The notes: a model not told the origin generated them from the sequence alone. 64,000 nucleotides of DNA from Phycisphaerales bacterium (GCA_040221175.1 JAVJVK010000001.1:310001-374000), one strand, 5' to 3'. Shown: positions 17,608 through 27,894, numbered from the stretch's first letter. Made by a program: numbers and translations.

Positions 17608-18366
17608 TCACTTCGTTTCTTCGTCTCTTCGTCTCTGCATTGCTTCTCCCCCAACCTCAACCTCCTGCCACCGGCCCTCCACGTGACGCACGATCGTGCC
17701 GGTGTAGAGGTAGAGCAGTTGCTCGGCGATGTTGGCCGCGTGCTCGGCGATGGCGTGGGTCGTGGTTGCGATCTCGAGAAGGAGGAACGCGGCGGTGGCG
17801 TCCAGGTCGCCCCCGCGCAGCTTGGCCTCGCACTCGCGCATGAGGGCGGCCTTGAAGGCCTCGACCGCCTCGTCGCTCTGCAGCACGACCCTGGCCAGCC
17901 GCGCATCGCGCGAGCCCATCGCCCGCATCGCGTCGCGCACGATGCCCACCACGCTGTTGGTCAGCACGCGGAAGGTCGTGGGGGGTGAAGAACCGGCGTC
18001 GGCCAATCGCTGGCCCAGCGTGGCGCAGGCGAGCGCCGCGTCGGCGATGCGCTCCAGCTCGTTGTTGACCTTCACGATGGTCAGCAGCCGGCGAAGGTCG
18101 GCGTCGGGCAGGCGATCGACCCCGCCGCGGGCGGCTGGCCCCTCGACCACGTCGGTCGCGTCGCCCAGCAGCGTGACGGCGGCCTTCTCGATGCCCACGT
18201 CGGCCGCGTCGACCGCATCCTCGGCGGCCTTGAGGGCGTCCAGCCCGTCCTGGCCGGGGGCGAAGAGGTGGTCGAAGCCTCCCTCGACCATCTGCAGCAC
18301 GAGCTCGCCCTGATCGATGATGCGGGCGGCCAGGGCGTCCAGGCGATCGGCGAAGCTATTGGGCAT
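17608..18366 (-). CDS. PhoU-like phosphate regulator
   Basis: A 252-residue all-helical protein of the PhoU/DUF47 type. It has two repeated three-helix halves, with the conserved N-N-E-L-E-R-I-A-D segment near residue 95 and a second E-x-x-x-H-A-A-N-I-A-E near residue 225. These are the metal-binding E-x-x-x-D-like signatures of the family. PhoU proteins modulate phosphate uptake and PhoR signalling. No pst transporter lies nearby, so it may instead pair with a low-affinity Pit transporter. The start at 18,366 gives the family N-terminus. It is divergent from eno. Confidence 0.8.
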   Translation of the reverse strand: MPNSFADRLDALAARIIDQGELVLQMVEGGFDHLFAPGQDGLDALKAAEDAVDAADVGIEKAAVTLLGDATDVVEGPAARGGVDRLPDADLRRLLTIVKVNNELERIADAALACATLGQRLADAGSSPPTTFRVLTNSVVGIVRDAMRAMGSRDARLARVVLQSDEAVEAFKAALMRECEAKLRGGDLDATAAFLLLEIATTTHAIAEHAANIAEQLLYLYTGTIVRHVEGRWQEVEVGGEAMQRRRDEETK

Positions 18367-18508
18367 GGAACGACTCCCAGGTTCGTGACGACGGCATCGG
18401 AGCAAGCGGCGGGGCCGGGGGACCGATAGCAAGAGGATACCGTCCAGGAAGGGCCTAGCCTGTCCCCAAGGCCCGATTTCGACCCCGGCCAGAGGAGTCC
18501 CCGCGCCC

Positions 18509-19813
18509 ATGAACGAGTTCTGCGTCGACAGCCTGAGCGCCCGTTGGGTGCTCGATTCGCGTGGCAACCCCACCGTCCGCGTCGCCGTCGAGCTGGCCGG
18601 CGGGGCGGTTGGGGTGGCGATGGTCCCCAGCGGGGCCAGCACGGGCGAGCACGAGGCCGTGGAACTCCGCGACGGCGACCGGAGCGTCTTCGGGGGCAAG
18701 GGCGTCAGCGCCGCGGTCCGCAACGTGGGGGAGAAGCTCGCCCCGGCGATCATCGGCCTGGACGCCCGCGACCAGGCGTCGCTGGACCACGCCATGCTCG
18801 CCGCCGACGGCACGGCCAACAAGGGCTCGGTGGGGGCCAACGCCATCCTGGGCGTCTCGCTGGCGGCGGCCCACGCCGTGGCGGCCGAGGCGGGGCTTCC
18901 CCTGTACCGCTCGGTGGGCGGGGCGGGCGGGCGCACGCTGCCTGTGCCCATGCTCAACGTCATCAACGGCGGCAAGCACGCCGACAACAACCTGGACTTC
19001 CAGGAGTTCATGGTCCAGCCCTGGGGCTTTGACGACTTCGAGACGGCGCTCCGCGCGGGCGTGGAGATCTACCACGCGCTCAGGGGGCTCTTGCACGAGG
19101 CCGGCCTGAGCACGGCGGTGGGCGATGAGGGCGGCTTCGCGCCCGACTTCAAGAGCGCCGAGGAGGCGCTGCAGTACCTCGAGAAGGCCACCAAGAAGGC
19201 CGGGTATTCGTGGGGCCAGCAAATCTTCATCGCCCTGGACCCCGCCGCCAGCGAACTGGCAAACGAGGCGAAGAAGGACAAGAAGGAAGGCTACAAGCGG
19301 TTCAAGAGCGACCAGGCGATCATCACCAGCGACGAACTCATCGACACCTGGGCAACCTGGTGCGACAACTACCCGGTGCGGAGCATCGAGGACGGCCTGG
19401 ACGAGAACGACTGGGCCGGCTGGAAGAAGCTGACCGAGCGGCTGGGTAGCAAGGTCCAACTCGTGGGCGACGACCTGTTTGTCACGAACATCAAGTTCCT
19501 CCAGCGCGGATTGAACGAGGGCTGCGCCAACGCGATACTGGTCAAGCCCAACCAGATCGGCACGCTCAGCGAGACCCTCGAGGCAGTCGATCTGGCGAGG
19601 CGCAACGGCTACGGGGCCGTGATGAGCCACCGATCGGGCGAGACCGAGGACAGCACCATCGCCGACCTGGCCGTGGCCACCAACTGCGGGCAGATTAAGA
19701 CCGGCGCCCCCTGCCGTAGCGATCGCAACGCCAAGTACAACCGGCTGCTGGTGATCGCGCAGGAGCTGGGAAGCAGCGCGCTCTTCGCCGGACAGCCCGC
19801 CGGGAAAGCATAA
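18509..19813 (+). CDS. eno: Enolase
   Basis: A 434-residue glycolytic enzyme that interconverts 2-phosphoglycerate and phosphoenolpyruvate. The signature S-H-R-S-G-E-T-E-D is near residue 372, with [11 protein letters not shown] and V-G-D-D-L-F-V-T-N supplying Mg ligands and L-V-K-P-N-Q-I-G the catalytic lysine. The N-terminal S-R-G-N-P-T-V and G-A-S-T-G-x-x-E motifs are intact. It opens a long plus-strand gene run in which the next start follows the stop at once. Confidence 0.98.
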   Translation: MNEFCVDSLSARWVLDSRGNPTVRVAVELAGGAVGVAMVPSGASTGEHEAVELRDGDRSVFGGKGVSAAVRNVGEKLAPAIIGLDARDQASLDHAMLAADGTANKGSVGANAILGVSLAAAHAVAAEAGLPLYRSVGGAGGRTLPVPMLNVINGGKHADNNLDFQEFMVQPWGFDDFETALRAGVEIYHALRGLLHEAGLSTAVGDEGGFAPDFKSAEEALQYLEKATKKAGYSWGQQIFIALDPAASELANEAKKDKKEGYKRFKSDQAIITSDELIDTWATWCDNYPVRSIEDGLDENDWAGWKKLTERLGSKVQLVGDDLFVTNIKFLQRGLNEGCANAILVKPNQIGTLSETLEAVDLARRNGYGAVMSHRSGETEDSTIADLAVATNCGQIKTGAPCRSDRNAKYNRLLVIAQELGSSALFAGQPAGKA

Positions 19814-20389
19814 GTGGGCGGGTCCGACACAACGCCGCAGCCCATCGACACCCGGGTCATCTACGAGGGCAAGAAGTTCAACGTCGAGTTGTTGACGCTG
19901 CCCGGCGATGGCGATGCCACGCGCGAGATGGCGGTCGTCCGCCACGGCGGGGCCTGCGCCATCCTGCCGATCCTCACCGAGGCGACCGAGCACGATTGCG
20001 CCACGCTGATCATGATCCGCAACCAGCGGCCGGCCGTGGGCGGCACGCTCTGGGAGATCCCCGCTGGCACGATCGACCCCGGCGAGGAGCCAATGGCCTG
20101 CGCCGGGCGCGAATTGATCGAAGAAACCGGATACGAGGCTGCAACATTGGAGCCCGCCGGCCGGTTCTACACCACGCCGGGCATGACCGACGAGGTGATG
20201 CACGTGTTCATCGCCCGGGGCCTGACCCACGTGGGCCAGGACCTGGACGAGGGCGAGCACATCGAGGTCCATGAAGTGAAGGCCGACGAGGCGCTGCGGA
20301 TGATCGAGGACGGCCGATTGCAGGACGCCAAGAGCGTGATCCCCATCGTACGGGCCCATGCGGCGGGCCTGCTGGGGGGGCGCGAGTGA
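19814..20389 (+). CDS. Nudix hydrolase, ADP-ribose pyrophosphatase type
   Basis: A 191-residue enzyme with the full Nudix box from about residue 83 (G-T-I-D-P-G-E-E-P, then R-E-L-I-E-E-T-G-Y). The upstream W-E-I-P-A-G and downstream Y-x-T-P-G-M-T-D-E are typical of ADP-ribose/ADP-sugar diphosphatases. It starts at a GTG immediately after the enolase stop and overlaps the next gene by 4 bases (GTGA), so translation of the three genes is probably coupled. Confidence 0.9.
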   Translation: MGGSDTTPQPIDTRVIYEGKKFNVELLTLPGDGDATREMAVVRHGGACAILPILTEATEHDCATLIMIRNQRPAVGGTLWEIPAGTIDPGEEPMACAGRELIEETGYEAATLEPAGRFYTTPGMTDEVMHVFIARGLTHVGQDLDEGEHIEVHEVKADEALRMIEDGRLQDAKSVIPIVRAHAAGLLGGRE

Positions 20390-21432
20390 GCGAGCACTGG
20401 CGGGGAAACGGCCCGCGCAGCTGGCTGGCCCGCGTCTTCGGCGAGGGCGACAACCCCATGCGCTGGGCCGTGCCGCTCTATCGGTTGTGGGGCATTACCG
20501 TTAAGCTCCACGTCATCTTCATCATCTTCGTGCTCATCTGGCTCATCCGCTCGCTCTCGCCAGACTCGATTGGCTTCGCTCCCACGCTGATCATGCTCAC
20601 CAGCGTCTTCGGTCTGGTGCTGCTGCACGAGTACGGCCACTGCTTTGCCTGCCGATGGGTCGAGGGCGAGGCCGACGAGATCATGCTCTGGCCGCTGGGT
20701 GGGCTGGCGTTCTGCCGGCCGCCGCATCAATGGAAGGCCGAACTGATCACCGTGCTGGGTGGGCCGGGCGTCAACGCCGTGCTGCTGCCCATATTGGGGC
20801 TCGCGGTGCTGGCGATCACCGGCGACTGGCGCAACGTGGTGTTCAACCCCTTCGTGCCCAACTGGCCCACCAGCAGCAGGCTGCTGTTCGACGTCGCCGG
20901 CATCCCCGTAGGAGCCTACCTGACGTGGACGGTCTTCTGGCTGCACTACATCAACGCCGTGCTGCTTGCTTTTAACATGCTGGTGCCCATGTACCCCATG
21001 GACGCCGGCCGGGTGGTGCAGAGCCTGCTGTGGCGAAAGCTGGGCTACGAGAAGAGCCTGTGGATCACCTGCAACATTGGTATCGCGGCGGCCGTGGTGC
21101 TTACGATCGTGGCCTTTGCCTTCAGCGAGATGCTGTTGTTCGGTATTGCCCTGTTTGGCGGATTCAGCTGCTGGCAGCAAAAGCAGGGACTGAAGATGAT
21201 GGGCTTCGAGCCCCAGTACGCGGCCGCCTATCCATCCGAAGATGAGCGACCGCAGCGAAAGCGCCCGACGCGGTCGCAGATGGCCGCGATCCGCAAGCGA
21301 CAGCAGGAAGAGGCCCGGGTCGAGACGTTGCTGGCCAAGATCGCCGAAGAGGGTATGGGCTCGCTCACCCCGCGCGAACGGAAGTTCCTCGACCGCGTAT
21401 CCCAGAAGAAGCGACAGGATCGAGCCGGGTAG
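20386..21432 (+). CDS. M50 site-2-type intramembrane metalloprotease
   Basis: A 348-residue polytopic membrane protease. The zinc motif H-E-x-x-H appears as L-L-H-E-Y-G-H-C near residue 82. The second metal motif is Y-P-M-D-A-G-R-V-V-Q near residue 204, a variant of L/N-P-x-D-G. About six membrane helices are visible. The cytoplasmic C-terminal 70 residues are charged and end with I-A-E-E-G-M-G-S-L-T-x-x-E-R, a motif shared with the rhomboid gene downstream. It starts at a GTG that overlaps the Nudix stop. Confidence 0.9.
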   Translation: MSEHWRGNGPRSWLARVFGEGDNPMRWAVPLYRLWGITVKLHVIFIIFVLIWLIRSLSPDSIGFAPTLIMLTSVFGLVLLHEYGHCFACRWVEGEADEIMLWPLGGLAFCRPPHQWKAELITVLGGPGVNAVLLPILGLAVLAITGDWRNVVFNPFVPNWPTSSRLLFDVAGIPVGAYLTWTVFWLHYINAVLLAFNMLVPMYPMDAGRVVQSLLWRKLGYEKSLWITCNIGIAAAVVLTIVAFAFSEMLLFGIALFGGFSCWQQKQGLKMMGFEPQYAAAYPSEDERPQRKRPTRSQMAAIRKRQQEEARVETLLAKIAEEGMGSLTPRERKFLDRVSQKKRQDRAG

Positions 21433-21501
21433 GCCATAGGATGGCCCTACGAACTGGTCGATTCGTTTCAGTGGACAGCATCAAGGACGGACCAACGCAC
21501 G

Positions 21502-22395
21502 ATGGGCCTGCACGATCGAACGTACATGCGAGGCGACCGGGCGCCGCCGGGCCTTCGGCCGGGTCGGACGGGGGGACTGCCCTTCTCGATGTGCACGCTC
21601 GTCATCGCGGTGAACGTGATCATCGAACTGGTGAAGTACGTCGCCCCCGGCGTGTGGCAGGCGTTCTTCATCTGGGGCCACTTCTCGACGACCGAGGCCA
21701 TCTTCCACCTGGGCTTCTGGCGGTTCCTGACGTTCCAGTTCCTCCACGGCAGCCTGCTCCACCTGGCCTTCAACATGCTGGGCATCTGGTTCCTCGGCCG
21801 GCTCGTGGAAGACCAACTCGGGCCCAAGAAGTTCCTGGCCTTCTATCTGGTGTGCGGCATCTTCGGCGGGCTGATGTACCTGCTGCTGAACCTGCTCGGG
21901 GGGGTGCTGGGGCTCCGCGTGCCCGGCCTGCTCATGAACGACCCGGCCACCCCGCTCATCGGCGCTTCGGCCGGCGTCTTCGGCGTGGTCATGGCCTGTG
22001 CATACATCGCGCCCAATGCCACTGTGCAGTTGCTGTTCCCGCCCATCCCGATGAAGATGAAGACGTTTGCCTATGGCTTCGTGGCCCTGGCATTGCTCAT
22101 GCTGCTGCTGGGCAGCAACAACGCCGGGGGCGAGGCGGCCCACCTGGGCGGCGCCATCGCAGGCTTCTACTTCATCCGCAACACGCATCACCTCATCGAC
22201 TTCTTCGATGTGCTGGGCGATTCGCGCAAGCCCAAGACACCCAAGCGGGGCCGCACGCCCAGGGGCGGTGGCGGTGCGAGCCAGGCCGAGGTCGATCGCG
22301 TGCTCGAGAAGGTCCAGGCTTCGGGCCTGGGCAGCCTGACCGACGCAGAGCGGGCCACGCTCCGCCAGGCGACCGACCGGCAGCGCCACGGCTAG
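21502..22395 (+). CDS. Rhomboid family intramembrane serine protease
   Basis: A 297-residue membrane protease. The catalytic serine lies in G-A-S-A-G-V-F-G near residue 156 and its histidine partner in A-A-H-L-G-G-A-I-A-G near residue 214. The conserved H-x-x-x-N-M-L helix is present as L-H-L-A-F-N-M-L-G. Six membrane helices are expected. The C-terminal tail ends V-Q-A-S-G-L-G-S-L-T-D-A-E-R, close to the tail of the M50 protease just upstream. Substrates are unknown. The tgt gene follows after 3 bases. Confidence 0.92.
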   Translation: MGLHDRTYMRGDRAPPGLRPGRTGGLPFSMCTLVIAVNVIIELVKYVAPGVWQAFFIWGHFSTTEAIFHLGFWRFLTFQFLHGSLLHLAFNMLGIWFLGRLVEDQLGPKKFLAFYLVCGIFGGLMYLLLNLLGGVLGLRVPGLLMNDPATPLIGASAGVFGVVMACAYIAPNATVQLLFPPIPMKMKTFAYGFVALALLMLLLGSNNAGGEAAHLGGAIAGFYFIRNTHHLIDFFDVLGDSRKPKTPKRGRTPRGGGGASQAEVDRVLEKVQASGLGSLTDAERATLRQATDRQRHG

Positions 22396-22398
22396 CCG

Positions 22399-23664
22399 AT
22401 GGCCATCACCTTCGACATCTCGCAGCGCAGCCGCGTGACGGCCGGCCGGGTGGGGACGGTCACCACGCCCCACGGCACGTTCGACACGCCTGCGTTCATG
22501 ACCGTCGGCACGCGCGCCACCGTGCGCGGCGTGACAAACGAGCAACTGCGTCAGGTGGGGGCGCAGGTCGTGCTGAACAACGCCTACCACCTCTGGCTGC
22601 GGCCCGGTCCCGAACTCATCGACCGCATGGGCGGTACACACCGCTTCATGGGCTGGGACGGTCCGATCCTGACCGACTCGGGCGGCTACCAGGCGTATTC
22701 GATGGCCGACACCAACGCCATCGACGAGGACGGCGTGACCTTCCGGTCGATCATCGATGGGCGCAAGCTGCGGATGACGCCCGAGGTGTCGATGGAGATC
22801 CAGAACAAGATCGGCGCCGACATCATCATGGCCTTCGATGATTGCCCCCCGGCGGTCGATCTTGGGGAGGGCCCGGTTTCGCAGACACGCCTGAAGCTCC
22901 AGGCCGCCCACGAGCGCGACCGCATCAAGGGTAACTACGACCATGCCCAGCGGCTTAAGACCGCCAACGAGCGGACCATTCGCTGGCTCGAGCGTTGCAA
23001 GCAGGCCCACGCCAGGTCTGACGCCCAGGCCCTCTTCGGCATCGTCCAGGGCGGCACCGACGAGGACGCCCGCCGCTGGTCGGCAGAGCGCGTGACGGGC
23101 GTGGACCTGCCCGGCTACGCCATCGGCGGGGTCAGCGTAGGGGAAACCAGCGAAGACATCGCCCGCATCGTGCGCTTCACTGCGCCGCTGCTGCCCGAGG
23201 CCAAGCCTCGATACCTCATGGGCGTGGGCTACCCCCGGGACATCGTCGCCGCCGTGTGCGCGGGCGTGGACATGTTCGATTGCGTGCTGCCGGGCAGGAA
23301 TGGGCGCAACGCCAATGCATTCGTGCCCGAGGGCCAGATCCGGCTGCGGAACGCAAAGTTTGCCGAGGATCCCGAGCCCCTGGAGCCCGGCTGCGATTGC
23401 CCCGCCTGCCAGCCCACCGCCGGGCGGCCCGCGAGCCGGGCATATATCAGGCATTTGTTCATGTCTCAGGAGATGCTCGGGCCGATCCTGGTGTCGCTGC
23501 ACAACCTGAGGTTCTTCCAGCGGCTGATGGGCGAGCTGCGAAAGACCATCGCCAGCGACGATTGGGCCGCCTTCGCGGTTCGCTGGCCCGGTGCGGCGTC
23601 GGGCATCCCGCAGGCCGCTTACCATGCCCCCCGCGTCGGCCCGTCCGGCGTTGGTGAGGAATGA
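22399..23664 (+). CDS. tgt: tRNA-guanine transglycosylase
   Basis: A 421-residue enzyme that swaps guanine-34 of Asn, Asp, His and Tyr tRNAs for preQ1. It shows the substrate loop S-G-G-Y-Q, the F-D-D-C-P-P loop, the nucleophile region D-M-F-D-C-V-L-P-G-R-N-G-R and the zinc site C-D-C-P-A-C-Q with a following H-L. The length is slightly over the bacterial norm (about 375-390) through insertions near residues 160-185. It lies just before yajC-secDF, the classic bacterial tgt-yajC-secDF order. Confidence 0.96.
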   Translation: MAITFDISQRSRVTAGRVGTVTTPHGTFDTPAFMTVGTRATVRGVTNEQLRQVGAQVVLNNAYHLWLRPGPELIDRMGGTHRFMGWDGPILTDSGGYQAYSMADTNAIDEDGVTFRSIIDGRKLRMTPEVSMEIQNKIGADIIMAFDDCPPAVDLGEGPVSQTRLKLQAAHERDRIKGNYDHAQRLKTANERTIRWLERCKQAHARSDAQALFGIVQGGTDEDARRWSAERVTGVDLPGYAIGGVSVGETSEDIARIVRFTAPLLPEAKPRYLMGVGYPRDIVAAVCAGVDMFDCVLPGRNGRNANAFVPEGQIRLRNAKFAEDPEPLEPGCDCPACQPTAGRPASRAYIRHLFMSQEMLGPILVSLHNLRFFQRLMGELRKTIASDDWAAFAVRWPGAASGIPQAAYHAPRVGPSGVGEE

Positions 23665-23710
23665 TCCGTCCGGCACTCGCCGGGCCCAGAAACGAACAGG
23701 ACCGCGCTCC

Positions 23711-24253
23711 GTGGAAGGCTTGCTCCCGCCGAATTCTCTTTCCGTGACCGACCTGACGGGCTTCTCGTTGGGCCTGGCGTATCAGGAGGCTTCTCCGCTG
23801 AGCGGCGAGGCGCCCGCGGGCGCAACCGGCCAGGGCGCCACGGGCCAGGGCACGACCGGCGCGCCGGGGACCGGTACGCAGCCCGCCCAGCCTGCACGAC
23901 CGGGCGGGTTCGATCCCATCATGATCCTCATGCTGGGCATGGGCGTGTTCCTGGTGATGATGATTTTCACCAGCGGTCGCCGCCAGAAGAAGGAAAAGCG
24001 CGAGCGTGACGAAATGCTCAATGCCCTGAAGCGCGGGGACAAGGTCCAGACCATCGGCGGCATCATCGGCACCGTTGCCGAAGTACGCACCGACGAGGTT
24101 GTGCTGAAGGTCGACGACGCGGGCCAGAACCGCGTCCGCTTCGCCCGCAGCGCCATTCAGCAGGTGCTTTCTTCGCGCGGCGGCTCGTCCGACGCCCAGC
24201 CGGCCGAGACCGAGACCGAGACCGAGACCGAGCCGGCGCCTTCCAACCCCTGA
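23711..24253 (+). CDS. yajC: YajC family Sec-associated membrane protein
   Basis: A 180-residue form of YajC, a small partner of SecDF at the protein export channel. The core starts with one membrane helix (about residues 70-92, I-M-I-L-M-L-G-M-G-V-F-L) followed by the family's L-K-R-G-D-K-V-Q-T-I-G-G-I-I-G-T-V. It carries a Pro/Gly/Thr-rich N-terminal extension and a Glu-Thr repeat tail made by a short GAGACC microsatellite at 24,207-24,232. The start is uncertain: GTG at 23,711 clears the tgt stop and is preferred, while in-frame ATGs at 23,591 and 23,624 lie inside tgt. Confidence 0.85.
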   Translation: MEGLLPPNSLSVTDLTGFSLGLAYQEASPLSGEAPAGATGQGATGQGTTGAPGTGTQPAQPARPGGFDPIMILMLGMGVFLVMMIFTSGRRQKKEKRERDEMLNALKRGDKVQTIGGIIGTVAEVRTDEVVLKVDDAGQNRVRFARSAIQQVLSSRGGSSDAQPAETETETETEPAPSNP

Positions 24254-24323
24254 ACTGATAGAGAGATCGGCACGCGCCCGGATCGCCGGGCGAGCGAGCA
24301 CGCTCGACGAGGAATCGCGACAC

Positions 24324-27300
24324 ATGATGCGTAACCGACTGGGATGGGGCCTGCTGGCGATGGCGATGCTCGCCTTCGCGATCTGGGGCTTCATGCCCCC
24401 CAAAGAAAAGCTGCGTCTGGGCAAGGATCTTGCAGGTGGCGTCACGCTCACCTATGCCGTGCAGATCGAGCCTGGCCAGAATGCCCAGGAGATCCTTAAC
24501 CAACTGGCGACCGTGCTGGGTGAGCGCATCGATCCGGGCAACCAGATGGACATCAGCATCGTGCCGGTGGGGCGTGACCGCCTCGAAATCACGATGCCGC
24601 TGCCCACCGAGACCGTCAAGCAGCTTCGGCGAGACTTCGAGGCCGAGCTCGAGCGGATCGAGCAGTACACCATCGATCCGGTGCGCTTCGAGCGGTTGAT
24701 GGGCGAAGAGCCCGACGCCCGCGCGGCGGCGATCGAGCGCATCCGCGAGAACAGTCTCGAATTGGCCGATCGCCTGCAGAATGCCGCTCGAGCCTACGAC
24801 CGCTTGGTCGCAGCCGAGCAGGCGTATCGCAACCTCCTCAGCCAGGAATCGCCCGATGAGTCGGCGCTCGACGACGCGGAGACCGAAGCCGCGTTGGCGT
24901 CATTGGATTATGACGATGCCCGTAGCGAGGCGCTGAAGCTCTCGATCACGCCCGCCGAGGTGCGCCGCGTGCTGGAGTTCAGCCGCACGCCCACGCGCAA
25001 GATCGACTCGGAGCTCAAGGAAGTCGTCGAGCTTCCCAGCCCCTTCGAGCGGGCGTGGACGTCGCTCATGGAGCGGGCCGCTCCGGCCGACGGCCAAGGC
25101 CAAAGCTCGTTGCAGGCCGAGCTGGAACGTGTGCTGGCCGCCTACACCACGTACACCGAAGAGCGCCGCTCGCTGGACGATCCGCAGGACCTCAAGCGTC
25201 TGCTGCGAGGCTCGGGCGAGCTTGACTTCCGCATCACGGTCGAGGCGAACAGCCGGGCGGACGAAACCGCCCTTCGCGAAGAACTCCGAGAGGTCGGTCC
25301 GCGCAATGCCAACCCCGAGGGTGCGGTGTGGCTGCGGTTGGCCAAGGTCGAGTCGTGGTTCGACACGCTCGCGCAGGCCGAGGCCCTCGAGGCCGACCCC
25401 GTCTCGTTCTTCGCATCGCGGGGCTTCGTGGTCGAGCCCTACGACGGCATGTACTGGATGCTGGTGTGGGACCAGATCGGCAACCGCCTGACCAGTGCCG
25501 AGGGCGAGTGGCAGGTCTCGAGGGCCTACATGGGCCGCGACGAGATCGGTCGGAACAACATCGTCTTCAACATGGACACGCTGGGCGGCCAGCGGCTTGG
25601 CGAGCTGACCGGCGAGCACGTGGGCGACAACATGGCGGTCATCCTCGATGATCGCATCATCACCGCCCCCACGCTGCGGGGCCGCATCTCGACCAGCGGC
25701 AGCATCTCGGGCGATTTCTCGCTGGAAGAGCTCCGCGACATCATCCAGATCTTGAACGCAGGCGCCCTGCAGGCACGGTTGAGCCCCGAGCCCATCAGCG
25801 AGAACACCATCGGCCCGAGCCTGGGCCAGGACAACCTGGAGAGCGGGCTGCGTGCGGGCGTCTATGCGCTGATCGCCGTCAGCATCTTCATGATGCTCTA
25901 CTACTTTGCGTACGGCGCCGTGGCGGTCATCGCCCTGGGCTGCAACGCGGCTCTGATCCTCGGGGCCATGGCGCTCAACCAGTCGGCGTTCACCATGCCC
26001 GGCATCGCCGGCGTGGTTCTGACCTTCGGCATGGCGGTCGACGCCAACGTGCTCATCTTCGAGCGCATCCGCGAAGAGCTTCGCAACGGACTCGACCTGG
26101 CCCAGTCGGCCAAGCTGGGCTACCAGCGCGCCTTGTCGGCCATCGTCGATGGCAACGTGACCAATCTCATCGTCTGCGTCGTGCTCGTGGGCGTGGGCAC
26201 GCAGGAAGTGAAGGGCTTTGCGATCACCCTGGGCGTGGGCGTGGTGTGCACCATGATCTCCGCCCTGATCATCAGCCGGCTGCTGCTTTCGGTGCTGGTG
26301 GACGACGCCAACATCAAGGCGTTGGGCAAGCCCAGGACGGCCATGCTGGCAACGGCGCTGCCGATCATCGACCGCGTGCTTGAACCTAACTTCGACTGGA
26401 TCAAGGCCCGCTACGTGTGCTGGGCGATTTCGCTGTTCGCCGTGCTCGCGAGTGTGGCGCTCATCGTCAATCAGCGCGACCGCATGCTCGACACCGAGTT
26501 CGTGGGCGGTACACAGGTGGTGCTGCGCTTCGGCGAGAACGAAGCGGGCGAGCCCAAGATGCTCACCCGCCAGGACGTCCTTGATCGGGTCATGGGCGTC
26601 GCCGAGGAAGCGCCCGACGGAAGCCAGCTCAAGCTCCTGGAACAGGCCGACATCGTGCCGCTGGACCCCGAAGACGATGGGGTCACCAGCGATACGTTCC
26701 AGATCAAGACCCTGGCGACCAATTCGGATGAAGTCCAGGACGAACTGGCCCGTGCCTTTGAAGACGTGCTGGACGTCCAGGCCGCCGTTACCTTTGACCA
26801 GGCGGATGTCGCCGATGCCCGCCGCGGCCCGGTCTATCCCATCACCGGTCCGGCGCCGCTTGGCTCGCACATCGGTCGGCCGCAGTACCGCGACGAGATT
26901 GACGGCTACGTTGGCGGTGCGGCCGTCGTGCTGGAAAACATCACGCAAGGCCAGACGCTCACGCAGATCGAGCAGCGCATCGACCTGTTGCGCGGGCAGG
27001 CCGACTTCTCATCGACGCTCGGACGCCCGCGTGAGCTGCGCGTACTGGAGCGGTACGAGGATGACAGCGTTCGCTCGGCCGTGCTCCTCACGATCGACCC
27101 GATGACTAGTTACTTCAGCGATCGCGATCGCTGGTGGCAGGACGTGGGGCAGCTCGAGTGGGACCTGGTGCGCGGTGCGCTGACGACTTCGACGACGCTG
27201 GCGAGCGTCAGCAACTTCAGCCCGGCCATTGCCGAGGAATTCCGCGGCCGCGCCGTCTTCGCGGTGGTGATCAGCTTCGTCCTGATCACGATCTACATCT

Positions 27301-27890
27301 GGGTGCGATTCGGCTCGGTCCGCTACTCGCTGGTGGCGCTCACGGCGCTGGCGCACGACGTGATCCTGGCCCTTGGCATGATCGCCATGGCCGAGCTAAT
27401 CTATGAGTTCCCCACGGGTGCTCGGGTGGCCAGCTTCTTCAACGTGCTTCCGTTCCGCATCGATCTGAACACCGTTGCCGCGTTGCTGACGATCATCGGC
27501 TACTCGCTGAACGACACGATCATCATCATGGACCGCATCCGCGAGAATCGCGGCAAGCTGCCGTACGCCAACCGGCGCGTGGTGAACCTGTCGGTGAATC
27601 AGACGCTCAGCCGAACGGTCATTACCTCGGGCACCACGCTGTTCGCCGTCATCGTGCTCTACTTTGCCGGCGGCGAGGGCCTGCGCCCGTTTGCCTACGT
27701 GCTGCTGGTGGGCATGGTGGTCGGTACGTACTCGTCGGTGGCCGTGGCAGCTCCGCTGGTGTGGTCGCGGAAGGCCGATCCCTCGGCAAGGGGTACCGAT
27801 CGTGGCGGTGCTTCGGATGGAGACAACCCGTTCTCGGGCCCCCAGCCGGGTTCCACGACAGCCAAGGACCCGGACCAGCCGATGAGGTAG
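24324..27890 (+). CDS. secDF: SecDF fusion, protein export membrane protein
   Basis: A 1188-residue fusion of SecD (about 1-690) and SecF (about 700-1165), which pull exported proteins across the membrane using proton flow. The SecD motif D1 appears as L-G-K-D-L-A-G-G, and the SecF counterpart as L-D-T-E-F-V-G-G. Twelve membrane helices are expected, with the conserved D-A-N-V-L-I-F-E-R-I-R-E-E and Y-S-L-N-D-T-I-I-I-M-D-R-I-R-E-N helices in the two halves. A long insert at about residues 110-300 (helical, Glu-rich) is larger than in most SecDs. It follows yajC in the usual order. Confidence 0.95.
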   Translation: MMRNRLGWGLLAMAMLAFAIWGFMPPKEKLRLGKDLAGGVTLTYAVQIEPGQNAQEILNQLATVLGERIDPGNQMDISIVPVGRDRLEITMPLPTETVKQLRRDFEAELERIEQYTIDPVRFERLMGEEPDARAAAIERIRENSLELADRLQNAARAYDRLVAAEQAYRNLLSQESPDESALDDAETEAALASLDYDDARSEALKLSITPAEVRRVLEFSRTPTRKIDSELKEVVELPSPFERAWTSLMERAAPADGQGQSSLQAELERVLAAYTTYTEERRSLDDPQDLKRLLRGSGELDFRITVEANSRADETALREELREVGPRNANPEGAVWLRLAKVESWFDTLAQAEALEADPVSFFASRGFVVEPYDGMYWMLVWDQIGNRLTSAEGEWQVSRAYMGRDEIGRNNIVFNMDTLGGQRLGELTGEHVGDNMAVILDDRIITAPTLRGRISTSGSISGDFSLEELRDIIQILNAGALQARLSPEPISENTIGPSLGQDNLESGLRAGVYALIAVSIFMMLYYFAYGAVAVIALGCNAALILGAMALNQSAFTMPGIAGVVLTFGMAVDANVLIFERIREELRNGLDLAQSAKLGYQRALSAIVDGNVTNLIVCVVLVGVGTQEVKGFAITLGVGVVCTMISALIISRLLLSVLVDDANIKALGKPRTAMLATALPIIDRVLEPNFDWIKARYVCWAISLFAVLASVALIVNQRDRMLDTEFVGGTQVVLRFGENEAGEPKMLTRQDVLDRVMGVAEEAPDGSQLKLLEQADIVPLDPEDDGVTSDTFQIKTLATNSDEVQDELARAFEDVLDVQAAVTFDQADVADARRGPVYPITGPAPLGSHIGRPQYRDEIDGYVGGAAVVLENITQGQTLTQIEQRIDLLRGQADFSSTLGRPRELRVLERYEDDSVRSAVLLTIDPMTSYFSDRDRWWQDVGQLEWDLVRGALTTSTTLASVSNFSPAIAEEFRGRAVFAVVISFVLITIYIWVRFGSVRYSLVALTALAHDVILALGMIAMAELIYEFPTGARVASFFNVLPFRIDLNTVAALLTIIGYSLNDTIIIMDRIRENRGKLPYANRRVVNLSVNQTLSRTVITSGTTLFAVIVLYFAGGEGLRPFAYVLLVGMVVGTYSSVAVAAPLVWSRKADPSARGTDRGGASDGDNPFSGPQPGSTTAKDPDQPMR

Positions 27891-27894
27891 GAGC

